DNA from: Paracoccus sp. MKU1 | Lineage (GTDB): Bacteria > Pseudomonadota > Alphaproteobacteria > Rhodobacterales > Rhodobacteraceae | Direction of reading: 5' to 3' | Length of the DNA stretch: 64,000 nt | Assembly: GCF_001447385.1 (NCBI RefSeq) | Contig: NZ_LLWQ01000207.1 | Location: forward strand, 1-64,000 | Part shown: positions 18,132-26,546 of the stretch, in pieces | How the letters are laid out: the number at the start of each line of letters is the position of its first letter | How positions within the stretch are numbered: position 1 is the first letter of the stretch | Translations under genes and position numbers: made by a program | Notes under the pieces: model-generated | Seen by the model: the letters and a program-made list of their open reading frames with translations, nothing else | What the model was told of the DNA's origin: nothing | Database searches by the model: none

Positions 18132-19163
18132 TCAATCCGGCTTATCGTCTGCCTGACGGGACCTGCCGGCTCCGAACCGGCGTTCCTGAGCGAAATCGCG
18201 GCAATAATGCCCGAAGTCCCCGGCCCCGACGGGGCTGGGCCCACCACCCAGCAGCAGCGCCAGCAGGATGCGCGCCTTCTTGCCCTGCAATCGCCCGGCC
18301 AGGATCGCCCCGGCCCGTTGCAGGTCCAGCGCGCCGCCATCAGCATAGAGCGGCCGCGTCTCGCCGCGCAGGCAGCGCGTCGTCACCACGCAGGGTACGC
18401 CCTGCTCTCGCGCGCGGGCGACGGCCGCGGCCAGTTCAGGCGTGCCGTTGCCGCAGCCGAAGCCCTCGATCACGATGCCCTTCATGCCGGCGGCGACCAG
18501 CGCGTCGATGCCGCGCCCGTCCATGCCCATCACCGCCGGCAGCAGCGCCACGTCCGGGCAGATGCCGGGTGCCGGCAGGGGCACGGGCCGGGGCGGCCGC
18601 GCCAGCAGGCGGATGCCTGCGCGGCCGATGCGGGCCACCGGGCCGAAATGCGGCCCGGCAAAGCCGGCGCGGGCCTGGGCGTCGATCTTGGTGACATCCT
18701 CGGCGGCATAGGCGCTGCCGTCGAAGACCACCACCACGCCCAGCCCCCGGCCCTTGCGCGAGCCCGCCAGGCGCAGCGCCGCGGCCAGATTGCCCGGCCC
18801 GTCCGGCGCGGGGCTGTCGGCGGCGCATTGCGCCCCGGTGAACACCACCGGCTTCTCGGACCCGATCACCAAGCCGGCCAGAAAGGCGCTTTCCTCCATC
18901 GTGTCGGTGCCATGCGTCACCACGCATCCGACGACATCGGGATCGGCCAGATGCACGGCGACCCGTCGCGCCAGGTCCAGCGATAGCGCCAGGTCGATGC
19001 GGTTGCTGCCGAGGTTGCAGAACGGATCGACCCGCAGATCCGGCAGGCCCGGGGCCAGCAGCGCCTCGGGCCCGTCCATGCTGAAAAGCCCGCCGTGATC
19101 GGCCGAGAAGCGCGAGGCGATGGTGCCGCCGGTCGAAACCAGCACGATGGTCCGGGGCGCCAT
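18132..19163 (-). CDS. L-asparaginase family protein
   Basis: The 343-residue protein has both catalytic threonine motifs of bacterial asparaginases: VSTGGTIAS at the N-terminus and THGTDTMEES near residue 85, followed by KPVVFTGAQ. No signal peptide is visible, so it is probably cytoplasmic. It would hydrolyse asparagine or a related amide to the acid plus ammonia. It is the last gene of the minus-strand importer-ureohydrolase operon, 12 bases after an ATPase gene, which suggests it handles a nitrogen compound brought in by that importer. Confidence 0.88.
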   Translation of the reverse strand: MAPRTIVLVSTGGTIASRFSADHGGLFSMDGPEALLAPGLPDLRVDPFCNLGSNRIDLALSLDLARRVAVHLADPDVVGCVVTHGTDTMEESAFLAGLVIGSEKPVVFTGAQCAADSPAPDGPGNLAAALRLAGSRKGRGLGVVVVFDGSAYAAEDVTKIDAQARAGFAGPHFGPVARIGRAGIRLLARPPRPVPLPAPGICPDVALLPAVMGMDGRGIDALVAAGMKGIVIEGFGCGNGTPELAAAVARAREQGVPCVVTTRCLRGETRPLYADGGALDLQRAGAILAGRLQGKKARILLALLLGGGPSPVGAGDFGHYCRDFAQERRFGAGRSRQADDKPD

Positions 19164-19175
19164 GCCCGCCCTCCC

Positions 19176-19934
19176 TTAATGCAGGACCTGGCTGAGGAAA
19201 CGCCGGGTGCGCTCATGCACCGGGGCGCCGAAGAACGCGGCGGGGGGAGCCTGTTCCACGATCTGGCCCCGGTCCATGAACACCACCCGGTCGGCCACCT
19301 GCCGGGCGAAACCCATCTCATGCGTGACGATCATCATCGTCATGCCCTCGGCCGCCAGGCCGCGCATGGTGTCGAGCACCTCGCCCACCATCTCCGGGTC
19401 CAGCGCCGAGGTCGGCTCGTCGAACAGCATCACCCGCGGCTCCATGCACAGGGCGCGGGCGATGGCGGCGCGCTGCTGCTGGCCGCCCGACAGTTGCGAG
19501 GGATATTTATGCGCATGCTCGCCCAGCCGCACCCGCTCCAGCAGCTTGACCGCCATCGCCTCGGCCGCGCGCCGGGACATGCCGCGTACCGACATCGGCG
19601 CCAGGACGCAGTTCTGCACCAGGTCGAGATGCGGGAACAGGTTGAAATGCTGGAACACCATGCCGACCTCGCGCCGCACCGCCTGCGCGGCGCTTTCGCT
19701 CTTGCCCAGCTCGATGCCGTCCACGACGATCGAGCCCTGCTGGTGCTGTTCCAGCTGGTTCAGGCAGCGGATCAGCGTCGATTTACCAGAGCCGGAGGGG
19801 CCGCAGATCACCACCTTCTCGCCCTTGGCGACCGACAGGCTGACATCGGTCAGCACCTGGAACGCGCCATACCACTTGCTCACCCCGGTGACCGAGATGA
19901 TCGGCGCGACGGGCGCGGCGTCTGAATTGGACAT
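19176..19934 (-). CDS. Polar amino acid ABC transporter ATP-binding protein, second copy in operon
   Basis: This 252-residue ATPase (start [14 protein letters not shown] site) has Walker [12 protein letters not shown]-loop [10 protein letters not shown], signature [15 protein letters not shown] and Walker [15 protein letters not shown], the GlnQ/HisP pattern. The operon already contains one such ATPase at 21014, but only one binding protein and one pair of permeases. It may replace the first ATPase under some conditions or serve permeases elsewhere. A strong hairpin separates it from the ureohydrolase gene. Confidence 0.9.
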   Translation of the reverse strand: MSNSDAAPVAPIISVTGVSKWYGAFQVLTDVSLSVAKGEKVVICGPSGSGKSTLIRCLNQLEQHQQGSIVVDGIELGKSESAAQAVRREVGMVFQHFNLFPHLDLVQNCVLAPMSVRGMSRRAAEAMAVKLLERVRLGEHAHKYPSQLSGGQQQRAAIARALCMEPRVMLFDEPTSALDPEMVGEVLDTMRGLAAEGMTMMIVTHEMGFARQVADRVVFMDRGQIVEQAPPAAFFGAPVHERTRRFLSQVLH

Positions 19935-19971
19935 GGCTGACCTCCTGAATCCTGGGGTGGCATCTTCTGTG

Positions 19972-20000
19972 GCCCGCCCCGGCAGGTAGCCGGGGCGGGC
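19972..20000. terminator. Strong GC hairpin after ureohydrolase gene
   Basis: A perfect 12-base inverted repeat (GCCCGCCCCGGC) with a 5-base loop lies just after the ureohydrolase stop and before the second ATPase. No T run follows on the minus strand, so it may be a partial terminator or processing site that lowers expression of the last two genes. Confidence 0.6.
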
Positions 20001-20004
20001 ATGT

Positions 20005-20994
20005 TCAGGCAGCGGACCGAGCGGCACGCTGGCTGATCCGCTCGTCGAAATAGCCGGCGCGGACGGCGGCGCCGACCAGGTTCACGAAGAAGCGCCCGGC
20101 GGCGATGGCGGTCAGCTGGTTCACGTCCTTCGAGGGGGTGATCTCGACAATGTCCATGCCGACCACCCGGCCCTTGCGCACCAGCCCGTGCAGCAGGTCG
20201 CGCATCTGGCAATAGGTCACGCCGCCGAAGGCCGGCCCGGCGACGCCCGGCATCACCGAGGGATCGACGCCATCCGCATCGATGGTGATATAATAACGCC
20301 CGCCGTCCGGGATGCGGTCCAGGATCGCCGGCATGCCCTTTTCGTGCAGCTCGTAGGCGGTGACGATATTCGAGCCGTAGGCCTGTGCGGCCTCATATTC
20401 CTCGGGGCGGGCGGTGCCCTGGGCGCGGATGCCGATCTGGAAGATCTCCTGCACATGCGGCATTTCCGAGGCACGGCGGATCGGGCTCGACAGCCCGTCA
20501 TGCACGCCGTTGATCTGGTCGCGCCAGTCCAGATGCGCGTCGATCTGGATCAGCGTGATCGGCCCCTGGTCGTCATAGGCGCGCAGCACCGGGATCGGGA
20601 TGCCGTGGTCGCCGCCGATGATCAGCGGCAGCGCCCCGGCGGCAAGGATCTTGCGCACCGCGGCTTCGGCATTGCGCGAATGCGCCTTGGGGTCGGCCGG
20701 ATCGCCGGTCACGTCGCCGCAATCCACCGCCCGCACGTCGCGGCCGTCATAAAGCGTGCCGCCGATGTCGAAATCGTAGCGGTCGAGCAGCCGCACCGCC
20801 CGGTCCGTCGCCTGCCGCACCGCGGTCGGCGCGCGGCTCTGGTCGTTCGTCACCTCGTCCATGGTATAGGCCGAGCCATAGGGAATGCCGAGAAAGGCGA
20901 TATCGGCATCCAGGGTCTCCAGATCGGTCTGCACGGTCGAATAGAGCATGCTGGTATGGCCATGCTTCGGCGCCGAGGTCAGCTTGCGGGTCAT
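20005..20994 (-). CDS. Agmatinase/arginase-family ureohydrolase
   Basis: The 329-residue protein has all manganese ligands of the ureohydrolase family: GGDH (His130), DAHLD (Asp152, His154, Asp156) and IDADGVDPS (Asp239, Asp241). The substrate loop reads [11 protein letters not shown], not the HGTxxR form of classic agmatinase. The family releases urea from guanidino compounds. Its operon with a polar-amino-acid importer suggests an imported guanidino acid or amine as substrate; which one cannot be read from sequence. A urea importer operon lies only a few kilobases away. Confidence 0.87.
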   Translation of the reverse strand: MTRKLTSAPKHGHTSMLYSTVQTDLETLDADIAFLGIPYGSAYTMDEVTNDQSRAPTAVRQATDRAVRLLDRYDFDIGGTLYDGRDVRAVDCGDVTGDPADPKAHSRNAEAAVRKILAAGALPLIIGGDHGIPIPVLRAYDDQGPITLIQIDAHLDWRDQINGVHDGLSSPIRRASEMPHVQEIFQIGIRAQGTARPEEYEAAQAYGSNIVTAYELHEKGMPAILDRIPDGGRYYITIDADGVDPSVMPGVAGPAFGGVTYCQMRDLLHGLVRKGRVVGMDIVEITPSKDVNQLTAIAAGRFFVNLVGAAVRAGYFDERISQRAARSAA

Positions 20995-21013
20995 GAATGG
21001 TCCTCCGGGTAAA

Positions 21014-21820
21014 TCAATGGCTTGGGGTCGAGAGGTCGGCCGGGGCGGCCACCTCGTGGATCTGGGCGAGGAATTCCCTCAGCCTGGGATTCTGCGGGTC
21101 GCCCAGCACCTGCCGGGCCGGGCCCTGTTCGGCGACCAGGCCGCCGTCGAGGAAGATCACCCGGTCGGCGACATGGCGGGCAAAGCCGATCTCATGCGTC
21201 ACGATCACCATGGTCATGCCGCTGTCGGCCAGCTCGCGCAGGAACAGCAGCACCTCCTTGACGATCTCGGGGTCCAAGGCCGAGGTTGGCTCGTCGAACA
21301 GCATCAGCCGCGGCTCCATGGCCAGCGCCCGGGCGATGGCGACGCGCTGCTTCTGGCCGCCCGACAGGGCCGAGGGATAGGCATCCTCCTTGCCGGCCAG
21401 GCCGAAGCGGGCCAGAAGCGCGCGGGCCTGGTGCTCGACCTCCTCGCGCGGGCGGCGCTGCACCTTGACCGGGCCGCGGGCGATGTTCTCCAGCACGGTC
21501 ATGTGCGGCCACAGGTTGAATTGCTGGAACACGAAGCCCATCATCGGCCGCAGCTGGTCGATGCGCTTGTGCGACTGCATCCGCATCTTGCCGTCGCGGC
21601 CCGGCTCGCGGCCGATATGGGTGCCGTCCACCTCGACGAAGCCGCCGTCGGGAAAGGTCAGGTAGTTGATGCAGCGCAGAAGCGTGCTCTTGCCGCAGCC
21701 CGAGGGGCCGATGATGCAGACCACCTCGCCCGCCTCGACCTCAAAGCTGATGTCGCGTAGCGCGGTCATGGTTCCGAAGGACTTGGCCAGGTTCGAGACT
21801 TTCAGAAGGGGACGGGTCAC
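21014..21820 (-). CDS. Polar amino acid ABC transporter ATP-binding protein
   Basis: I start this 268-residue ATPase at the GTG at 21820, preceded by GGAGG and overlapping the permease stop by four bases (GTGA). It has Walker A GPSGCGKSTLLR, FQQFNLWPHMTV, LSGGQKQRVAIARAL and [14 protein letters not shown]. An insertion (HIGREPGRDGKMR) after the first lobe is typical of some GlnQ relatives. It is coupled to the two permeases upstream and is their natural partner. Confidence 0.9.
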   Translation of the reverse strand: MTRPLLKVSNLAKSFGTMTALRDISFEVEAGEVVCIIGPSGCGKSTLLRCINYLTFPDGGFVEVDGTHIGREPGRDGKMRMQSHKRIDQLRPMMGFVFQQFNLWPHMTVLENIARGPVKVQRRPREEVEHQARALLARFGLAGKEDAYPSALSGGQKQRVAIARALAMEPRLMLFDEPTSALDPEIVKEVLLFLRELADSGMTMVIVTHEIGFARHVADRVIFLDGGLVAEQGPARQVLGDPQNPRLREFLAQIHEVAAPADLSTPSH

Positions 21821-22539
21821 TTGTTCCTCCGCATTCCGAGCTGAAGATACTTGTCGGCAAGGCTGTGCCGGGCCTGCTGGCTGCCCTGCGCGGCGCCGGC
21901 GGCGCGCTCGACCCGGTGCATGCCATGGGCGAAGGCCGAGGTGATGAGCCAGTAAAGCGCCGCCGTGGTCAGGAACACCTCGAACGGGGCGAAGGTGGCG
22001 CCCTGGACCACCAGACCCTGATAGGTGATCTCGGCCACGGTGATGGTGGACAGCACCGAGGTTTCCTTGATCATCGAGATCGCGGTATTGGTCGAGGGCG
22101 GCAGCAGCAGCCGCAGCGTCTGCGGCGCCACCACCTCGCGCATACCCATGAAATAGGACATGCCGACGGCGCGCGCGGCTTCGAGCTGGCCTTTCGGCAC
22201 CGCCAGCACCGCGCCGCGGATCACCTCCGAGAAATAGGTACTGGCATAGAAGGCCAGGGCGATGCCGCCGACCACCGGCTCGGGCAGGCGCAGCCCCATG
22301 AAGGGCAGGCCGTAGAAGAAGATGTACAGCACCACGATGAAGGGGATGTTGCGGAACCATTCCACATAGGCCCCGGCGATGGTGCGCAGCCAGCGGCGAT
22401 GCGACAGCGCCATGATCGCCACCGGGATCGCCAGCAGGAAACCCGCGGCGATGGACAGCAGGGCGACGACCAGCGTCATCCACAGCCCCGAGGCGAAAAG
22501 CTGCCAATTGTCGAGAATGACGGAGAAATCGAGGGTCAT
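21817..22539 (-). CDS. Polar amino acid ABC transporter permease (GlnP/HisM type)
   Basis: The 240-residue membrane protein has the family blocks VEWFRNIPFIVVLYIFFYG, YASTYFSEVIRGAVLAVPKGQLEAA and the EAA-like loop VGMSYFMGMREVV. It forms one half of the channel. It lies three bases from the other permease and overlaps the ATPase start. The C-terminal tail after VERAAG is long and polar. Confidence 0.9.
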   Translation of the reverse strand: MTLDFSVILDNWQLFASGLWMTLVVALLSIAAGFLLAIPVAIMALSHRRWLRTIAGAYVEWFRNIPFIVVLYIFFYGLPFMGLRLPEPVVGGIALAFYASTYFSEVIRGAVLAVPKGQLEAARAVGMSYFMGMREVVAPQTLRLLLPPSTNTAISMIKETSVLSTITVAEITYQGLVVQGATFAPFEVFLTTAALYWLITSAFAHGMHRVERAAGAAQGSQQARHSLADKYLQLGMRRNK

Positions 22540-22542
22540 GGT

Positions 22543-23202
22543 CTATCCCCTGCGCGCGGCGAAACGGGTTTCGAGGCGGCGGCCCAGCTGGCTGATCGCC
22601 AGGTTCAGCGCGAACAGCACGATGGCGGCGGCCAGCAGCGCCTCGAGCGGGCGGAAGGTGGTGTTGGCGATCTGCTGCGCGGTGCGCAGCACCTCGACCA
22701 CGGTGATGACCGACAAAAGCGCGGTGCCCTTGACGATGGTGGTCAGCTCGTTGACCAGCGGCGGCAGGATGCGGATATAAAGCTGCGGCAGGATCACCCG
22801 CGTCCAGATGGTCCGCGCCCGCACGCCCAGGGCGATGGCGGCCTCGACCGGGCCGGGGTCCATGCCGGAGAGGCCGCCGCGCATGATCTCGGTGATGAAG
22901 ATCGAGCTGTTCAGCGCGATGGCCAGTACCCCGGCCTGGATCGGCGTCAGGTCCAGACCCAGCGCCGGCAGCCCGTAATAGAACAGAAAGATCTGCACCA
23001 GGATCGGCGTGCCGCGGATGAAGCTGATGAGCACGCCGATGGCGCCGGTCAACAGGCCGATGCCGGTGGTGCGCAGCACCGTCAGCACGGTGCCGCCGAT
23101 CAGCGCCAGCGTCATCGCCACCAGCGCGATGGTCAGGTTGGTGAGGGCTGCGGGCAGCAGCCGGGGGAAGGCGTCACCAAACGCCACAAGGTCGAAGTCC
23201 AA
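22543..23202 (-). CDS. Polar amino acid ABC transporter permease (GlnP/HisQ type)
   Basis: This 219-residue membrane protein has the matching blocks ISFIRGTPILVQIFLFYYGLP and LNSSIFITEIMRGGLSGMDPGPVEAA of the three-helix-plus amino acid permeases. It is the second channel subunit, next to the 21817 permease. The gene follows the binding-protein gene after a 60-base gap holding a hairpin. Confidence 0.9.
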   Translation of the reverse strand: MDFDLVAFGDAFPRLLPAALTNLTIALVAMTLALIGGTVLTVLRTTGIGLLTGAIGVLISFIRGTPILVQIFLFYYGLPALGLDLTPIQAGVLAIALNSSIFITEIMRGGLSGMDPGPVEAAIALGVRARTIWTRVILPQLYIRILPPLVNELTTIVKGTALLSVITVVEVLRTAQQIANTTFRPLEALLAAAIVLFALNLAISQLGRRLETRFAARRG

Positions 23203-23234
23203 GGGTTAGCTCCTGCTTCTGCTCGGCTTGCGCC

Positions 23235-23255
23235 GCGGCCCCCTGGAAGGGCCGC
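23235..23255 (-). other. Intercistronic hairpin after binding-protein gene
   Basis: GCGGCCC and GGGCCGC form a 7-base stem around a 7-base loop, extendable with flanking CGC/GCG pairs, between the binding-protein stop (23263) and the permease start (23202). Its place matches hairpins that favour binding-protein mRNA over permease mRNA. Confidence 0.5.
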
Positions 23256-23262
23256 GCGCCCG

Positions 23263-24105
23263 TCAGAGCGCCCCTTCGGGCAGGTAGTCCTTTTCGGGCA
23301 GGTCGTAGGTCATGCCGAGCCATTTCTGCTGCAAGTCGGCAAAGCGGCCGCTGGCCTTAAGCTCCAGAATGACGGCGTTGATGGCGTCGCGCAGGTCCTT
23401 GTCCTCGGGGCGCACCACCCAGGCGTTCAGGCTCTGGGTATCCGCCGCCTGCCCGACCAGCTCGAACACGCCCGGGCGTTCGTTCATCAGGTTTTGCAGC
23501 ACCGGCAGCCCTGCCATGGCGGCATCCGCCGTGCCGTTGGCCACCGCCAGGAAGGAATCGTTGAAGGTCGGGAACAGCTTCAGTTCGGAAAAGCCCTTGC
23601 CCTCGGCCTTCAACTTCTCGTCCAGCGCCTTGGCGACCGGATCGACGGCCGAGGCGAGCTGCGTCGCCACCACCTTGCCGGCCAGGTCCTCGACGCCCTT
23701 GATGTCGTCGTTGCCGGCGCGCTTGATGGCATAGGCGGTGCTGTCGGCGATGGGCAGCGTATAGGCATAGCGCGCCGCCCGCTCGGGGTTGATGCCGACC
23801 GAGGTCGCCACGAAGTCGAACTTCTGCGCCAGAAGCCCCGGCAGGATGCCCTGGAACGGCAGGTCGAGCTGCTTGATCTCGACACCCCAGGACTTGGCGA
23901 TCTCGTCCAGCAGGTCGCGGCCGAAGCCGGTGATCTGCCCGTCCTTGACGAATTCGAACGGCGGATAGGCGGCCTCGGTGCCCACGACCATCGTGCCGGT
24001 GCGCTTGATCTTTTCGAAGGTGGTTTCGGCCAGAGCCGGCACTGCGCTCGCCAGGGCGATGGCGATGCTGACCGACAGGCCGGCGAAGGTGCGGCGGGTG
24101 ATCAT
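23263..24105 (-). CDS. Polar amino acid ABC transporter periplasmic binding protein
   Basis: The 280-residue protein has a signal peptide ending VPALAE and then FEKIKRTGTMVVGTEAAYPPFEF, the standard opening of family 3 solute-binding proteins, with LLDEIAKSWGVEI and a conserved GAL end. It binds the substrate for the permease pair downstream. Given the ureohydrolase and asparaginase in the operon, a cationic guanidino compound or amino acid is plausible, but not shown. Confidence 0.9.
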   Translation of the reverse strand: MITRRTFAGLSVSIAIALASAVPALAETTFEKIKRTGTMVVGTEAAYPPFEFVKDGQITGFGRDLLDEIAKSWGVEIKQLDLPFQGILPGLLAQKFDFVATSVGINPERAARYAYTLPIADSTAYAIKRAGNDDIKGVEDLAGKVVATQLASAVDPVAKALDEKLKAEGKGFSELKLFPTFNDSFLAVANGTADAAMAGLPVLQNLMNERPGVFELVGQAADTQSLNAWVVRPEDKDLRDAINAVILELKASGRFADLQQKWLGMTYDLPEKDYLPEGAL

Positions 24106-24238
24106 TGTCAGGCTCCTCCCTTGTCAGATGATCTGGCGCCGTGGATAAAGCGAATCCCCGCCACATCAAAAACAAAAATCATCCTGCGATCCTGCGCCGG
24201 ACCGATCCTTGCGTGGCACGGAATTTTATAAAACCGTT

Positions 24239-24250
24239 TAATTATAATTA
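24239..24250. promoter_or_regulatory. AT-rich palindrome, candidate LysR site 1
   Basis: TAATTATAATTA is a perfect 12-base palindrome in the AT-rich space between the divergent binding-protein and LysR genes, within a stretch far poorer in GC than the coding DNA. The same core recurs at 24313-24323. LysR proteins bind AT-rich dyads in such divergent promoters. Confidence 0.45.
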
Positions 24251-24312
24251 TATACCTTAAATCATCCTGCGTGATTGGCACGATTCTGGCTTGCCATCAT
24301 CCCGAAAACTCC

Positions 24313-24323
24313 TAATTATAATT
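24313..24323. promoter_or_regulatory. AT-rich palindrome, candidate LysR site 2
   Basis: TAATTATAATT repeats the core of the 24239 palindrome 74 bases (about seven helical turns) away. It lies before the LysR ATG chosen at 24348, which argues against the in-frame upstream ATG at 24291. Confidence 0.4.
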
Positions 24324-24347
24324 CTGGAAAATCATGATGTGACCGCC

Positions 24348-25337
24348 ATGTGCGCCGCTGACAGCCTAAGCCCCCTGCCCCGCATAGCGATCGACCTGCA
24401 TGCGCTCGAACTGTATCTCGCCGTCTTTGGCACCGGCAGCATGACCGCCGCTGCCGAGCGGATGCAGCTGACGCAATCGGCGGTGTCCCGGCAGATCCTG
24501 CGGCTCGAGGCGGAACTGGGCGTGCCGCTGTTCGACCGGGCCTCGCGGCCGATGGTGCCGACGCCGGCCGGCCGGCGGCTGGCGCAAAGCGCCGAGCGGC
24601 TGCTGTCGCAGGCGGCATCGCTGAGAAACGAGCTGCTGGACGCCAACCAGACGACCCTGACCCAGCTGCGGCTGGGGATCATCGATTCGCTGTCCGATCC
24701 GCTGGTGCCGCAGTTGATCAAGGCCATGCGCCACAGCGTCGACGCGGTCTCGATCTTCAGCGGCTTCATGGAGCCGCTGCGGCAGAAGCTGATCAACGGC
24801 GACCTGGACGCCGTCATCTCGGCGGACCCGTTCGACGATCTCGACCGCTTCGACCGGCACGAGCTTTTCTCCGAGCAGTTCATCGCGCTGGTGCCCAAGG
24901 ACGTGCCGCCGTTCCGGGACGAGGAATCGTTTCGCCGCTTCGCCACCACCTCGCCGATGATCCGCTCGGGTGCGGCGACGGGCATCGCGCGGCGGGTCGA
25001 GCAGCAGTTCCGCCGCACCCGGCTGGAGGTTCCGCATGCCTTTGCCTGCGACACCATCGATTCCATCATCAGCTTCGTCGCGGCGGGGCTGGGCTGGACC
25101 ATCCTGACGCCAAGCTGCATCCGCAAATGCGCGAATCACGTGCCTTTCCTGCAAATCCTGCCGCTTCCCGGCCCGGCCTTCGCGCGGCGGATCTATCTGG
25201 TGACCCGCAGCGGCGAGTTGACGGCATTGAAGCCATTGCTGGTCCAGACCTGCCGCACGATCATCGCCGCGCAATATGTCCCCGCTCTCAGCGCCCTGGC
25301 CCCCTGGCTGGGCGCAGCGGTGAGCGTTGCGAAATAG
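24348..25337 (+). CDS. LysR-family transcriptional regulator
   Basis: The 329-residue protein has an N-terminal winged helix (LYLAVFGTGSMTAAAERMQLTQSAVSRQILRLE is the helix-turn-helix region, near residues 20-55) followed by GVPLFDRASRPMVPTPAGRRL and an effector-binding domain. No strong ribosome site marks the start; an in-frame ATG at 24291 and a GTG at 24339 are alternatives. It is divergent from the binding-protein gene and probably regulates the importer-ureohydrolase operon. Confidence 0.87.
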   Translation: MCAADSLSPLPRIAIDLHALELYLAVFGTGSMTAAAERMQLTQSAVSRQILRLEAELGVPLFDRASRPMVPTPAGRRLAQSAERLLSQAASLRNELLDANQTTLTQLRLGIIDSLSDPLVPQLIKAMRHSVDAVSIFSGFMEPLRQKLINGDLDAVISADPFDDLDRFDRHELFSEQFIALVPKDVPPFRDEESFRRFATTSPMIRSGAATGIARRVEQQFRRTRLEVPHAFACDTIDSIISFVAAGLGWTILTPSCIRKCANHVPFLQILPLPGPAFARRIYLVTRSGELTALKPLLVQTCRTIIAAQYVPALSALAPWLGAAVSVAK

Positions 25338-25835
25338 GACCCCGCAGGGGCCATATTCCTCGCGGAGCCGGTCGCCCCCCGCATCGCCGGATGCCGCTGC
25401 TTGCGCAGCATCCGACGGCAGGCATGGATCACGGGCCACGCAGGCCGGGCTCCGGCCGGCACGATAACGGCCGCGGGAGCGTTTCAGCAGCTCGGATTGC
25501 CGCACGCAGCCCTTCGGCACCCGGATCAGCTTGGGCGGGCCGACCTCGGCGCCCGGCACGGTCAGGAAGGCGATGCGGTGGTCGGCGGTGTCGTTGGTGG
25601 GCCCGGCCGCGCCATCGAAGGCACAGTTCGGCACGCAGCCGACCATTGGCCCGTATCAGCCGATGATCCAGGGTTCCCTCGAAAGCCCCGGCCGTGAAGC
25701 GGTCTGGAATATGGCCGCGCCGATTTCCTGGACATGGACGGCGCCAGTATCGATCCGGATGGAGTTCCGGCTCCAACCCGGGCATCGCCCGGGTTCTGAG
25801 AGCTGCGTCCGCCCCGCCAACGGGGGGGAAATCCC
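25338..25835. other. Gene-poor gap between LysR and urtE
   Basis: About 500 bases without a convincing gene. Several open frames cross it on both strands, but none has a ribosome site, a recognisable motif or codon positions like the neighbours. A minus-strand frame containing GCVPNCAFDGAAGPTND and LTVPGAEVGPPKLIRVPKG looks more protein-like than random and may be a decayed gene; I cannot name it. A terminator-like hairpin is present near 25785. Confidence 0.5.
25775..25795 (-). terminator. Hairpin downstream of urtE
   Basis: AACCCGGGC and GCCCGGGTT form a perfect 9-base stem with a 3-base loop, about 40 bases beyond the urtE stop. It is the likely end of the urt transcript, though it lacks a clear T tract. 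Confidence 0.55.
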
Positions 25836-26543
25836 TCATGCCGCGGCGTGACCGGCCAGCCGCGCGTGCAAATCCTCACGGCGCAGATCGGCTTTCGATC
25901 CCTGCGCCACCGCCCGGCCCCGTTCCAGCACCAGGAAATCATTGCCCAGATCCCAGGCGAAGTCGAAATATTGCTCGACCAGCACGATGGCCATGTCGCC
26001 CCGCTCGCGAAGCGCGGCGATCACCCGGCCGATCTGGGCAATGATGTTGGGCTGGATGCCCTCGGTCGGCTCGTCCAGCAGCAGGACACGCGGTTTGGCG
26101 ATCAACGCGCGGGCGATGGCAAGCTGCTGCTGCTGGCCGCCCGAAAGGTCGCCGCCCCGCCGATGCGCCATCTCGGCCAGCACGGGAAAACTGTCGAAGA
26201 TCTCGTCCGGGACGCGGCGCTGGTTGCGGGGCAGGCAGGCGAATCCGGTCTCCATGTTCTCGCGCACGGTCAGCATGGGAAAGATCGCCCTACCCTGCGG
26301 CACATAGCCAACGCCCATCCGCGCCATCTGCTGGGCCGTCACCCGACCCAGTTCGCGCCCGTCAAGGCGGATCGTGCCGCCGGAACGGGGATGCCGCCCG
26401 GCCAGCAGGCTCAGCAGCGAGGTCTTGCCCACGCCGTTGTTGCCCATCACGCAGGTCACGCGACCGGGCCGGGCGTCGATGTCGATGCCGTGAAGGATCT
26501 GGCTGCCGCCGTAGTGTAGGGTCAGGTTCCTGGCTTCCAGCAT
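25836..26543 (-). CDS. urtE: Urea ABC transporter ATP-binding protein UrtE
   Basis: The 235-residue ATPase has Walker A GNNGVGKTSLL, signature LSGGQQQQLAIARAL and Walker B LLLDEPTEGIQPNI, the last being characteristic of UrtE. It ends the urtABCDE operon. It supplies energy for uptake of urea or short amides at the inner membrane. Confidence 0.93.
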   Translation of the reverse strand: MLEARNLTLHYGGSQILHGIDIDARPGRVTCVMGNNGVGKTSLLSLLAGRHPRSGGTIRLDGRELGRVTAQQMARMGVGYVPQGRAIFPMLTVRENMETGFACLPRNQRRVPDEIFDSFPVLAEMAHRRGGDLSGGQQQQLAIARALIAKPRVLLLDEPTEGIQPNIIAQIGRVIAALRERGDMAIVLVEQYFDFAWDLGNDFLVLERGRAVAQGSKADLRREDLHARLAGHAAA

Positions 26544-26546
26544 GTC

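Noticed and set aside
17867..18135. Small open frames between badK and the asparaginase gene
   Set aside because: No family features; translation is basic and repetitive; more likely the 3' ends of convergent transcripts.
24291..24347. Upstream ATG start for the LysR gene at 24291
   Set aside because: The extra 19 residues cover the repeated AT palindrome and have no ribosome site; the start at 24348 fits LysR length better, although not proven.
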